Source: an uncultured Clostridia bacterium
Lineage (GTDB): Bacteria; Bacillota; Clostridia; TANB77; CAG-508
NCBI GenBank assembly: GCA_944386685.1
Contig: CALXCA010000012.1
Coordinates: 1 to 55,590, forward strand
DNA length: 55,590 nt
Direction: 5' to 3'
Both the position numbers and the translations under genes were made by a program. How positions within the stretch are numbered: the first letter of the stretch is position 1; every line of letters starts with the position of its first letter. Positions 1 through 7,954 of this stretch are shown here, one piece after another. The notes beneath the pieces are model-generated. The model saw only the letters and a list, made by a program, of their open reading frames with translations, had not been told where the DNA came from and searched no databases.

Positions 1-69
1 TATAATAAGAAGGTCAATTTTATTGATTTTTCGAGTCTAGATAAAATAATTACTGAAGTACAAAAATAA
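1..69 (+). CDS. 3' end of an unknown protein (partial)
   Basis: Frame 1 is open from the window edge for 22 codons and ends at a TAA at 67-69; the visible tail ends in ITEVQK. Composition fits a normal C-terminus but nothing identifies the family. The gene starts outside the window. It could be a chance open frame, since it is short. Confidence 0.4.
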   Translation, partial: YNKKVNFIDFSSLDKIITEVQK

Positions 70-84
70 AGACAAATGAATAAG

Positions 85-193
85 AAATTAAACGAGTTAA
101 GTTCAAAGAAAAACTCCACTAGAAGCTCTTAGCAATTAGAACTTAGCTCGTTTAGTTTAATTGCACAAACTGCGGACTATCTATGGAGTTTTT
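85..193. repeat. nested inverted repeats downstream of the IS transposase
   Basis: Arms 85-104 and 139-158 are complementary at 18 of 20 positions around a core AAACGAG / CTCGTTT. A second pair, AAAAACTCCA near 109 and TGGAGTTTTT near 184, interlocks with the first. The block lies between the partial gene ending at 69 and the end of the IS91-like transposase at 326, so it may be a terminator, the replication end of the IS, or both. Confidence 0.45.
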
Positions 194-325
194 AAACTTC
201 TTCTCTTATTCTTTTTTTCTTATTTTACTACACTTTTATATAAATGGCAAATTATTTAGTTGAAATTTATATGAAATTTTAGTAAAATAGACATAGGTTC
301 CCCCTCCCCAATAAAGAGGCAATTT

Positions 326-1486
326 TTAAGAGGGTATGAAATTGTAAATTATTATGTTGGACCAGGTCTTATTAAATGTCCGTTTTCCACAGACTGGACA
401 TAAATTAAAATCTTTTCCAGAAATTTTCTTTAGTAATTCGAGAGGGGAAATATTTTCTTTAGTTAACACTTTTGTATTCGTGAGTGATTTACAAAGTGTT
501 AATTTTTTTGCTTTATTTCTATTTCCCAATAAACCAAAATGTCGTATCTTCATAAATCTAGGTGGTAATATATGTAATATGAATCTTCTAATAAATTCCT
601 CAGCATCAAGCACCATTGTTTTCATCTTGTTATTATCACTATAATCTCTCCATTTAAAAGTTACTTTTCTATTGTCTATATTTAATATCCTACTATTTGA
701 TATTGCAACTCTATGAGTATATCTCCCCAGATATTCTATTACGCTATTTGCATTTTTAAATGGTGGCTTACAATATACAACCCAGTCTTTAGAATACAAA
801 GAAGATATGAACTTATCAAATTCTTCTATAATTTTAAGTTTTTCAATTTCTTTAAAATATTCTAATTTTTCTTGTTTCATGAAATATATTAGTTTTCCTC
901 TAAATACTTTTGATAGGACTTTTACTGGAATGAAGAATTTCTTTTTACTATTTTTCCATTTTCCTAGACTATCAAGACCTCCTGCTGGAACTATACAATG
1001 TATATGAGGATGATCTTTTAAATTTTGCCCCCATGTATGTAAAATTGTTGTAAATCCTATTTGAGCTCCTAAATATTTTTTATCATTTGCTAGTTCTTGT
1101 AATGTTTCTGATGCTGCTTTAAACATTATATTATACATTTTTGTTTGATTGTAATATACTACTTTATTTAATATATCTGGAATTGTAAATACTACATGAA
1201 AATATTTTACATTTAATACATTAAACTTTTGATTATATATCCACTTTTCTTTTGCTGATGTCTGACATTTCGGACAATGCCTATTTCTACAAGAATTATA
1301 GCTTATTTTTTCGTATCCACATTCATCACATATATCTATATGTGCTCCTAATTCAGCTGTTCTACATTTTTCTATTGCATTTAATGTTCTCTTTACATAT
1401 ATTGGTAAATCATGTTTTTCTTTATATTCATTACCGTACTGCTGTAATATTTGTTGTAATTCAGGCATTTTCATCACCTGCCTCAT
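326..1486 (-). CDS. IS91-family (Y1-type HUH) transposase
   Basis: A 386-residue protein with an N-terminal zinc-binding region (C53, C56, C66, H70, C71, C74) followed by the rolling-circle transposase core. The HUH motif is HPHIHC (H161 and H163) and candidate catalytic tyrosines are Y252 and Y256 in EYLGRYTHR. Family knowledge: such enzymes nick one strand and mobilise DNA by rolling-circle transposition. The gene overlaps the 3' end of the recombinase gene by 26 bp, indicating coupled translation. The start at 1486 is the longest; internal ATGs at 1474 and 1468 sit better behind a GGTG sequence. Length is normal and there is no internal stop, so it may be active. Confidence 0.9.
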   Translation of the reverse strand: MRQVMKMPELQQILQQYGNEYKEKHDLPIYVKRTLNAIEKCRTAELGAHIDICDECGYEKISYNSCRNRHCPKCQTSAKEKWIYNQKFNVLNVKYFHVVFTIPDILNKVVYYNQTKMYNIMFKAASETLQELANDKKYLGAQIGFTTILHTWGQNLKDHPHIHCIVPAGGLDSLGKWKNSKKKFFIPVKVLSKVFRGKLIYFMKQEKLEYFKEIEKLKIIEEFDKFISSLYSKDWVVYCKPPFKNANSVIEYLGRYTHRVAISNSRILNIDNRKVTFKWRDYSDNNKMKTMVLDAEEFIRRFILHILPPRFMKIRHFGLLGNRNKAKKLTLCKSLTNTKVLTKENISPLELLKKISGKDFNLCPVCGKRTFNKTWSNIIIYNFIPS

Positions 1487-2343
1487 ACAATCTATCCAAC
1501 GGACTTACAATATCTTTTTCTACATTTGCAAGATGCAAATATTCCATTGTTGACCTTATTCCAGAATGTCCAAGTAACTTTTGTAAATGTAATATATCTA
1601 ATCCATTTTCTATTAGGTCTGTAGCAAAATTATGTCTTAATCCATGTACGGTTACTCTTCTAGTTATTCCTGCTTTTTTTCTTATTTCTCTAAATGCTAT
1701 TTCTGGTCCTGATACAGTATATTTATCATTTGTTTGCTGAGAAATGAACAGATAATTTTCTTTATGGTTTGGCCTATATACTTTAAAATATTCTCTTAAT
1801 ATTTTAAGATTTGTTTGAGATAATAAAGTATATCTATACTTACTTTCTTTTCCTTCTCGTACTAATATTCTCATGTTTTTGCTATCAATATCTGAAGTTT
1901 TTAAATTACACAGTTCCGATATTCTAAGACCACCACCATATACTGTCATAAACATAGCTTTATATTTTAACCCGTAATCTTTCTTTATCACAAGTTTCAA
2001 AAAATCTTTTTAATTCTTCTTTAGTAAACATTTCAGGTTTATTCTTTTGTATTTTAAACAATGGTATTCTCTTTAAATTTAATACTTTATTTAAAGTAGT
2101 ACCATACATAAATCGAATTGCACTATTATATGTATTAATATCTCGTCTTTTGTTTTTACAATCTTCTACTAAATATTTTAGAAAATCTCTAATATCATCT
2201 TCATCTAGTTCTTCAATATTTTTTCCTTTGTGAAAGTCCATATATTTTCTAACTCGGTAAATATATGATTGTTTAGTTCTTTCTGCTAATCCTCTAAATG
2301 TCATGTCTTCATCCATGTGCTTTATTATTTCTTCATTACACAT
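1461..2343 (-). pseudogene. tyrosine recombinase/integrase, frameshifted
   Basis: Two overlapping reading frames together encode one XerC/D-type recombinase. The upstream frame (2343-1960) carries the SAM-like core-binding domain and ends with KEELKRFFETCDKERLRVKI. The downstream frame (2000-1461) carries the catalytic domain with GGGLRISEL (Arg I), HGLRHNFATDL (His/Arg II), LGHSG and the nucleophile region STMEYLH. The switch must occur near 1985-1995, where the frames differ by one base. Either this copy is inactivated or it uses ribosomal frameshifting; I see no classical slippery heptamer and favour mutation. It precedes the HUH transposase and is probably its partner. Confidence 0.8.
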
Positions 2344-2377
2344 AAAAAAACTCCTTTCAATATATATTTGTAAACAT

Positions 2378-2405
2378 AATTTACATAATATATATTTTAA
2401 AGAGT
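2378..2405 (-). other. dif-like sequence upstream of the IS recombinase
   Basis: Read on the minus strand, this 28-bp block matches the Bacillus dif consensus, as I remember it, at about 23 of 28 positions, including the full run AATATATATTATGTAAA that spans the centre and the XerD arm. It lies just upstream of the recombinase start at 2343. AT-rich DNA makes partial matches cheap, so this is a candidate only. Confidence 0.25.
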
Positions 2406-2561
2406 TTTTGCTTATATTTCAATACATACAAGTTTTTATTCTCAAATTACTAGCAAATTTTCCTATTTAGTGTTATACTATCTTAAGCGACCACTGCGAC
2501 AGCAGTTTAGTGCAATTACAATTTATTAGGATGCTAACAAGATTTTGGCATTATTCACAAC

Positions 2562-2598
2562 AAAGTAATAGAAATTCAAAAGTTCTATTGCTTTTTTT
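2562..2598 (+). terminator. hairpin with T-run upstream of the abrB-like gene
   Basis: AAAGTAATAGAA pairs with TTCTATTGCTTT (one G-U pair) and is followed by a T-rich run. The right arm contains the -35 of the next promoter, so termination and initiation overlap here. Confidence 0.5.
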
Positions 2599-2616
2599 AT
2601 TTTTATAAAGTATAAT
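2588..2616 (+). promoter_or_regulatory. sigma-A type promoter of the abrB-like gene
   Basis: TTGCTT at 2588-2593 and a consensus TATAAT at 2611-2616 are separated by 17 bp. The -10 lies within the four-copy 9-bp tandem repeat, a good place for an operator. Confidence 0.6.
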
Positions 2617-2643
2617 AAGTATGAAAAGTATAACAAGTATAAT
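2608..2643 (+). repeat. four tandem 9-bp repeats over the -10 region
   Basis: AAGTATAA-type units begin at 2608, 2617, 2626 and 2635, exactly 9 bp apart (consensus AAGTATAAN; the second copy reads AAGTATGA). They span from the -10 hexamer to just before the ribosome binding site of the abrB-like gene, so autoregulation is a reasonable inference. Confidence 0.6.
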
Positions 2644-2657
2644 TAAAGGAGGACAAA

Positions 2658-2861
2658 ATGGAAAAAGATAAATTTGTAGGAATCTGTAAAGTTGGAGAAA
2701 AAGGGCAAATAGTAATACCTGCTCAGGCAAGAAAAATGTTTAATATTAATCCAGGGGATTCAATTATTGTACTTTGTGATAAAGAAAAAGGAATTGCATT
2801 AGTCAAATCAGATATAATAGAAGATTTAACTGATAAAATTTTACCAAAAGGGGATAAATAA
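2658..2861 (+). CDS. AbrB/MazE-type swapped-hairpin DNA-binding protein
   Basis: A 67-residue protein that is almost entirely one AbrB-like domain: KVGEKGQIVIPAQARKMF followed by NPGDSIIVLCD. Family knowledge: such proteins dimerise into a swapped-hairpin barrel and act as transition-state regulators or antitoxins. An AAAGGAGG site precedes the ATG by a normal distance. It is followed 2 bp later by a membrane acyltransferase, so the two are co-transcribed. No toxin-like partner is present, so a regulator of the membrane gene is likelier than an antitoxin. Confidence 0.8.
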   Translation: MEKDKFVGICKVGEKGQIVIPAQARKMFNINPGDSIIVLCDKEKGIALVKSDIIEDLTDKILPKGDK

Positions 2862-2863
2862 AA

Positions 2864-3940
2864 ATGAATGAGAGAAAACATTATTTAGATAATATAAGAT
2901 GGATTACGCTATGTTTTGTTATTATATATCATGTGTTTTATATATTTAATTCAAGTGGTGTAGTTTCAAATATTGGCGTAACAGGGATTAAAGAATTAGA
3001 TAGTATTTGTGTTTTTATATACCCTTGGATTATGTGCTTATTATTTGTGGTATCAGGAGTTTCTACAAAATATTCATTAAATAATAAAACAAACAAAGAA
3101 TTTATCAAAGATAGAGCAAAAAGAATATTAGTACCAAGTGTTATAGGGATTTTTGTATATGGTTGGATAAGTGGATGGACAACCAATTATTATGGCGATA
3201 TATTTGCAGGAAATGGAGATATGATTCCAAATCCAATTAAATACATTATTTATTCTTTAATAGGTATTGGACCATTATGGTATGCTCATGTATTGTTTGT
3301 AGCATCACTACTAATTGTTCTAATTAGGAAAATAGATAAAAAACAAAAAATTGATAAACTATTTAATAAAATAAATTTACCAATTTTATTCTTATTGTTT
3401 TTAATAGTTTGGGGATCTTCATTTATACTAAATACGCCTGTTGTTACCGTATATAGATGGGGAATATATTTATTGATGTTTATATTAGGTTATTATATAT
3501 TTTCAAATGATAAGATTATTGAAAATTTAGAAAAAATATCAATCCCACTAGGAATAATATCATTTATTATTGGAATTATATTTACAATAATGAACTATGG
3601 TGCTAATTTTGGTTCAAATGAATTTTTAACTAATATATTTACTAATATTTATATATGGCTTGTAATTTTATCGGCTTTTGGAGTTGGTAAGAAATTTTTG
3701 AATTTTGATAATAATTTTACAAAGTATATGAATAAAAACAATTTTTGTTTTTATGTATTACACTATACTATACAAATTATTATAGCATTTATTTTAGTAG
3801 AATATATCAAGTTACCTTACTTTATACTAAATTATATAATATTATTGATTGGAACAATTATTCTTTTACCAATAATTACTGAAATATTAAAAAGAATACC
3901 TATAATAAACAAGTTATTATTAGGAACAAAAAATAAATAA
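2864..3940 (+). CDS. membrane acyltransferase (acyltransferase 3 family)
   Basis: A 358-residue polytopic protein with about ten hydrophobic segments. The N-terminus YLDNIRWITLCFVIIYHVFY carries the conserved His of acyltransferase-3 enzymes, which O-acylate extracellular glycans, peptidoglycan or lipids. The start lies 2 bp after the abrB-like stop, inside the same transcription unit. Substrate cannot be inferred. A hairpin with T-run follows. Confidence 0.8.
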   Translation: MNERKHYLDNIRWITLCFVIIYHVFYIFNSSGVVSNIGVTGIKELDSICVFIYPWIMCLLFVVSGVSTKYSLNNKTNKEFIKDRAKRILVPSVIGIFVYGWISGWTTNYYGDIFAGNGDMIPNPIKYIIYSLIGIGPLWYAHVLFVASLLIVLIRKIDKKQKIDKLFNKINLPILFLLFLIVWGSSFILNTPVVTVYRWGIYLLMFILGYYIFSNDKIIENLEKISIPLGIISFIIGIIFTIMNYGANFGSNEFLTNIFTNIYIWLVILSAFGVGKKFLNFDNNFTKYMNKNNFCFYVLHYTIQIIIAFILVEYIKLPYFILNYIILLIGTIILLPIITEILKRIPIINKLLLGTKNK

Positions 3941-3982
3941 TAAGATGTGTACAATATTTTGGTATTGTAAACAAACATATAG

Positions 3983-4012
3983 GGGAGAATTAAAAAATTC
4001 TCTCTTATTTTT
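3983..4012 (+). terminator. intrinsic terminator after the acyltransferase gene
   Basis: GAGAATT and AATTCTC form a short stem around AAAA, followed by TTATTTTTT. Confidence 0.6.
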
Positions 4013-4024
4013 TATATTTAATCT

Positions 4025-4063
4025 CGAACAACTGTTTACAAATAGAAAATAATGTGATAGAAT
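4025..4063 (+). promoter_or_regulatory. promoter with LexA-type SOS box for the Y-family polymerase
   Basis: CGAACAACTGTTTA at 4025-4038 fits the Gram-positive LexA/DinR box (CGAACRNRYGTTYC) except for the last base. It overlaps TTTACA (4035-4040), which is 17 bp from TAGAAT (4058-4063). SOS control of an error-prone polymerase is expected from family knowledge. Confidence 0.65.
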
Positions 4064-4100
4064 AGCAGAAGAAAAGAACTATTGTTTGGAGGTGTGAAAG

Positions 4101-5603
4101 TTGGATAATAAATATCAAAATATCTATATTGCAATTGATTTAAAAAGCTTTTATGCTTCTGTAGAATGTCAAGAAAGAGGATTAAATCCACTTACAACAA
4201 ATCTAGTTGTTGCTGATAGTAGTAGAACAGAAAAAACAATATGTTTAGCTGTTAGTCCTTCATTAAAACAATATGGAATACCAGGAAGAGCAAGATTATA
4301 TGAGGTAGTACAAAAAGTAAAGGAAATAAACGAACATAGAAAATTCAATGCACCAAATCATACTTTTACATGCAGTTCTTATGATGATATAGCATTGAAA
4401 AATAATAATGATTTAGAATTAGCATATATAGTTGCTCCTCCAAGAATGAGTTATTATATGCAATATAGCACAAAAATTGTAGATATATATTTGAAATGGT
4501 TTTCAATGGAAGATATATATGTTTATTCAATAGATGAGGTTTTTATAGATGTAACACATTATTTGCAAACCTATAATTGTACTCCAAGAGAACTTGCTAC
4601 TAAAGTTATTCAAGATGTTTTAAAAGAAACTGGAATAACTGCAACTTGTGGTATTGGTACAAATATGTATCTTGCAAAAGTTGCAATGGATATTGTAGCA
4701 AAACATACTGAAGCAGATAAATACGGAGTACGAATTGCAGGGTTAGATGAATTTGCATATAGAAAATATCTATGGAATCATAAACCTCTAACAGATTTTT
4801 GGAGAGTTGGAAAAGGTATATCTCAAAAATTAGAAATGAACGGAATGTTCACTATGGGAGATGTTGCTAAACAATCTGTAAAAGATGATGAAAAACTATA
4901 TAAATTATTTGGAATTAATGCTGAATTACTTATAGATCATGCTTGGGGTTATGAACCATGTACAATTGATAGTGTAAAATCATATAAGCCAGTAACAAAT
5001 AGTTTAAGCTCTGGGCAAGTTTTAAAAGAGCCATACGATTATAACAAAACAAGACTTATAGTAAAAGAAATGGCAGAACTTTTATCATTAGATTTAGTTA
5101 AAAAAGATTTAATAACAAGTAAACTTGTATTAGAGATAGGATATGACATCTGTAACCTTTCAAAATCAAATTTAAGCCATTTTTATGATGGAGAGATAAA
5201 GTTAGACCATTATGGTAGAGAAGTTCCTAAACATGCACATGGAACGATAAATATTGACCATAAAACTGCATCAACTAAAATTATCACAGATAAATTTGTA
5301 GAATTATACGATAATATTATCAATAAAGATTTATATGTTAGAAGAGTTACTTTAACAGCTTGTGATGTAGTAAATGAAGATGATTATAAAAATATTTTAA
5401 CTTACGAACAAATGGATATGTTTATAGATTATAATGAACTAGCTAAAAAAAGACAAAAAGAAAGAGCAGAAAAATCATTACAAAAGGCAGTATTAAATAT
5501 AAAATCAAGATATGGTAAAAATGCTATTCTTAAAGGAATGAACTTTGTAGCAGGTGGCACTACAATTGAAAGAAACGGACAGATAGGAGGACATAGAAGT
5601 TAA
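4101..5603 (+). CDS. Y-family DNA polymerase (UmuC/UvrX-like)
   Basis: A 500-residue translesion polymerase. The N-terminal palm shows IAIDLKSFYASVEC with the first metal-binding Asp, and YSIDEVFIDV provides the catalytic Asp-Glu pair. Thumb and little-finger regions follow, including TATCGIGTNMYLAK. The start is a TTG at 4101 behind GGAGGTG; no better ATG exists. The gene overlaps the next (YolD-like) start by one base. The pair resembles the Bacillus UvrX/YolD arrangement on prophages and mobile elements. The upstream LexA-type box suggests DNA-damage induction. Confidence 0.88.
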   Translation: MDNKYQNIYIAIDLKSFYASVECQERGLNPLTTNLVVADSSRTEKTICLAVSPSLKQYGIPGRARLYEVVQKVKEINEHRKFNAPNHTFTCSSYDDIALKNNNDLELAYIVAPPRMSYYMQYSTKIVDIYLKWFSMEDIYVYSIDEVFIDVTHYLQTYNCTPRELATKVIQDVLKETGITATCGIGTNMYLAKVAMDIVAKHTEADKYGVRIAGLDEFAYRKYLWNHKPLTDFWRVGKGISQKLEMNGMFTMGDVAKQSVKDDEKLYKLFGINAELLIDHAWGYEPCTIDSVKSYKPVTNSLSSGQVLKEPYDYNKTRLIVKEMAELLSLDLVKKDLITSKLVLEIGYDICNLSKSNLSHFYDGEIKLDHYGREVPKHAHGTINIDHKTASTKIITDKFVELYDNIINKDLYVRRVTLTACDVVNEDDYKNILTYEQMDMFIDYNELAKKRQKERAEKSLQKAVLNIKSRYGKNAILKGMNFVAGGTTIERNGQIGGHRS

Positions 5604-6037
5604 TGAAATTAGAATATAGTCATAAATATGATGATATAATTAATATGGAACATCACAAGTCAAAAAAACATCCACCAATGTCTTTATATGCTCGTTCTGC
5701 TCAATTTGCTCCTTTTGCTGCATTAACTGGATATGAAGAAGCAGTAACAGAAACAGCAAGAGAAGTGGGAGAGAGGATAGATATTGATGATGAATTGAGA
5801 AATATACTAGATAGTAAAATTCAAATGCTTTCAGAACAAATTAAAAAGAAACATGAAATTATATTTACTTATTTTGTACCTGACTTAACTAAAGATGGTG
5901 GAAAATATATAAATGTAACTGGTATTATAAAAAAGATAGATACTATTAAACAATTAATTATTTTAGAAGATAAAACTGAAATACCTATAAATGAAATAAT
6001 TGATATTTCAGGAGAAGTTTTTAAATTTTTTGAATAA
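5603..6037 (+). CDS. YolD-like protein paired with the Y-family polymerase
   Basis: A 144-residue protein whose N-terminal region has the YolD-like signature PMSLYARSAQFAPFAALTGY. YolD proteins sit beside UmuC-like polymerases in Firmicutes and are thought to act as their partner, analogous to UmuD, although they are not homologous to it. The start ATG overlaps the polymerase stop (TAATG), giving translational coupling. The C-terminal half is mostly beta-rich in appearance and unassigned. Confidence 0.75.
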   Translation: MKLEYSHKYDDIINMEHHKSKKHPPMSLYARSAQFAPFAALTGYEEAVTETAREVGERIDIDDELRNILDSKIQMLSEQIKKKHEIIFTYFVPDLTKDGGKYINVTGIIKKIDTIKQLIILEDKTEIPINEIIDISGEVFKFFE

Positions 6038-6042
6038 AAAAT

Positions 6043-6076
6043 AAAAGCACTATATCGACTGATAATGGTGCTTTTT
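6043..6076. terminator. bidirectional terminator between convergent genes
   Basis: AAAAGCAC pairs with GTGCTTTT, with a T-run on one side and an A-run on the other. It lies between the YolD-like gene (+) and the XRE gene (-). Confidence 0.65.
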
Positions 6077-6079
6077 AAT

Positions 6080-6313
6080 CTATTCAAAAAAATCTTCCAT
6101 TTTTTTATTAAATATTTCTGCAAATGCTTTTAATTCAAAATCTTTCACTGATCTAATATTATGTTCAATGTTATAAAGTGCAGTCTTATGCATTGTTATA
6201 CCTTTTAGGTTTAATTCTCTTAATAAATCTTCATAAGAAAGTTTTTTTGCTTTTCTAAAATTTGAAAGATTTTTATAAATTAAATTATGTTTTGGTGTTT
6301 CTCTATGTTTCAT
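6080..6313 (-). CDS. small XRE-family helix-turn-helix regulator
   Basis: A 77-residue protein that is essentially one Cro/C1-type HTH: LSYEDLLRELNLKGITMHKT as the helix-turn-helix, then ALYNIEHNIRSVKDFELKAF. GGAGGG precedes the ATG. It is convergent with the polymerase genes and divergent from the response regulator, a position suited to control the 6371 promoter. Target genes are unknown. Confidence 0.75.
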   Translation of the reverse strand: MKHRETPKHNLIYKNLSNFRKAKKLSYEDLLRELNLKGITMHKTALYNIEHNIRSVKDFELKAFAEIFNKKMEDFFE

Positions 6314-6370
6314 ACAAATCCCTCCGTTGACATTTTATAATAAACATAGATTTTATTTATTCCTTGCTAA

Positions 6371-6398
6371 TGAACAAAAGCAAAAAATGTGTTATAAT
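6371..6398 (+). promoter_or_regulatory. promoter upstream of the response regulator
   Basis: TGAACA (6371-6376), 16-bp spacer and a perfect TATAAT (6393-6398), with the gene starting at 6484. The -35 match is weak. Confidence 0.45.
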
Positions 6399-6483
6399 AG
6401 TGTATGAAAAAAATATTGAATTTATACTATAAAAGGTGTTATAATTTTATTTAACCTTTTTAATAGAGAAAGTGAGTTAATAT

Positions 6484-7212
6484 ATGAAAAAATTTAAAGT
6501 TCTTATAGCAGATGATATTGAGATAATAGCTCAAACAAATAAGAAAATTGCAGAAAAAAATGAAAGTATTGAAGTTATAGGATTAGCTTATAATGGACAA
6601 CAAGAATATGATATGATACTTGAATTGAAACCAGATATTGTTATAACAGATAATCAAATGCCAAATATGAATGGGGTAGATGTAGTTCAAAAAATATATA
6701 ATTCAAATTTAGATTCAGTTCCTAAATTTATTTTAGTTACTGCTGATTATGGATATAATTTTAATAATAAATGTATGCAAATGGGAATAAGTATTGTAGT
6801 AAACAAAAGCTCAAGAGAAACGGATTTACCAAGTGCTATATCTGAAGTGATATATGAATTAGAAATGGAAACAAATGCAGCACATTTTGAACCAAGTGAA
6901 GAGTATAAGAAATGGTATGAAAAATACTCTACTGAAGAATTGGTTGATTTAAAAAAATACTTTAATGAAGAAGATTTTGAAATATTAAAAAAACTAGGAA
7001 TATCTGTAAAAGATAAAATATATACAGAAAGAGAATTTGAAGAATTAGACGGAGATTATATTTTATATTACTATGAGGATGGAATGGAAAAAGACATGTC
7101 AGAAGAAGAAAAAGCAAGTATTAAATTGTTAGAAAATACTGGAGTAAGCAGAGAAGAATATAATAACCTTTTAGACAAGTTTCATAAGATAAATCTTAAA
7201 TATAATTTTTAA
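6484..7212 (+). CDS. orphan response regulator with unknown output region
   Basis: A 242-residue protein with an N-terminal receiver domain (about 1-130). The acidic pocket is D10 and D11, the phospho-acceptor D56 (VITDNQMP), the switch Thr T86 (LVTADYG) and the conserved Lys K108. The remaining roughly 110 residues are acidic and helical and match no DNA-binding output I recognise. No histidine kinase lies nearby, so phosphorylation would come from elsewhere. The gene has its own promoter and a strong terminator at 7224. Confidence 0.85.
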   Translation: MKKFKVLIADDIEIIAQTNKKIAEKNESIEVIGLAYNGQQEYDMILELKPDIVITDNQMPNMNGVDVVQKIYNSNLDSVPKFILVTADYGYNFNNKCMQMGISIVVNKSSRETDLPSAISEVIYELEMETNAAHFEPSEEYKKWYEKYSTEELVDLKKYFNEEDFEILKKLGISVKDKIYTEREFEELDGDYILYYYEDGMEKDMSEEEKASIKLLENTGVSREEYNNLLDKFHKINLKYNF

Positions 7213-7223
7213 GTTTTCATTAT

Positions 7224-7254
7224 TATACCAGCAGTTTGACTGGTATATTTTTTT
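7224..7254 (+). terminator. intrinsic terminator after the response regulator gene
   Basis: TATACCAG and CTGGTATA form a perfect stem followed by a T7 run. Confidence 0.75.
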
Positions 7255-7304
7255 GTCTAAATTTGTCTAAATCTGTTGTTAAAAAATAGGAAATATGATA
7301 TAAA
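7253..7304 (+). promoter_or_regulatory. promoter with tandem TTGTCTAAAT and shared 12-mer
   Basis: A perfect 10-bp tandem repeat (TTGTCTAAAT at 7253-7262 and 7263-7272) runs into TAAATCTGTTGT (7268-7279). The -35 TTGTTA (7276-7281) is 17 bp from TATAAA (7299-7304). The same 12-mer sits at the same position relative to the -35 of the Ssp operon promoter at 9209. Confidence 0.6.
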
Positions 7305-7354
7305 ATAAGATAGTATTTTATGTGCATTTTATTTAAACAGGAGGAGTTGATTAT

Positions 7355-7930
7355 ATGTCAAAGAGTAACGATATCTTTTCGCAATTAGGAGGAGCTTATA
7401 TAATATATAAATTAAGATGGATACTTATAATTGTAATAGTATTATTTGGAGTAATATTCTTTGCAGTAAATAATGATATGGATAAAGAATATCAACAATA
7501 TGGATATACAGGATGGTCAGATAATATTAAATATGATGAATGGACAGATGAAATAATACCAAAAGCAGAAATAAATACTTATACAAGTGATTCAAAATAT
7601 ATTACTAATTCCAAAGGGGAAAAGATAACAGTTGCCCAAATAGAAGAATTAGTAAAGCAATATGGAGAGATACAAGGTAGTTACATGAGTTTTAATGAAA
7701 ATAAAAAAGATTCATTAGATAATATTTGTAACACATTACTAAGAGAATATTTAGATTTAAAATACGAGATAAAACCATTTGGAGAGGCAAATTCTCATAG
7801 TTATAGATTTCACATTGTAGGAGATTATGAAGATAGCTACTATTCCGATTTTTCTACACCATCTGATTTAAGAAGTTTATCAAAAGAAATATTTAAAGAT
7901 AAATATAAAAAGCAAAATAATAATAAATAA
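7355..7930 (+). CDS. unknown membrane-anchored protein
   Basis: A 191-residue protein with one hydrophobic segment near residues 21-42 (WILIIVIVLFGVIFFAV) and a hydrophilic, Tyr/Asp-rich C-terminal part that would lie outside if the positively charged N-terminus stays inside. AGGAGG precedes the ATG. It begins a group of three unknown genes behind a promoter that shares a 12-mer with the Ssp operon. I do not recognise the family. Confidence 0.65.
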   Translation: MSKSNDIFSQLGGAYIIYKLRWILIIVIVLFGVIFFAVNNDMDKEYQQYGYTGWSDNIKYDEWTDEIIPKAEINTYTSDSKYITNSKGEKITVAQIEELVKQYGEIQGSYMSFNENKKDSLDNICNTLLREYLDLKYEIKPFGEANSHSYRFHIVGDYEDSYYSDFSTPSDLRSLSKEIFKDKYKKQNNNK

Positions 7931-7954
7931 TATTAAGAAGTGAGGATTATATGA

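Larger units (their letters stand above)
152..2521 (-). mobile_element. IS91-like insertion sequence with a companion tyrosine recombinase
   Basis: Two overlapping minus-strand genes, a frameshifted tyrosine recombinase and an HUH transposase, form one cassette. Near its edges are related sequences in inverted orientation: GCAGTTTGTGCAATTA read on the minus strand from 173, and GCAGTTTAGTGCAATTA on the plus strand at 2502-2518, differing by one inserted base. Classical IS91 elements lack terminal inverted repeats, so these may mark ends or be binding sites. Exact ends and target duplication were not established. Confidence 0.5.
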
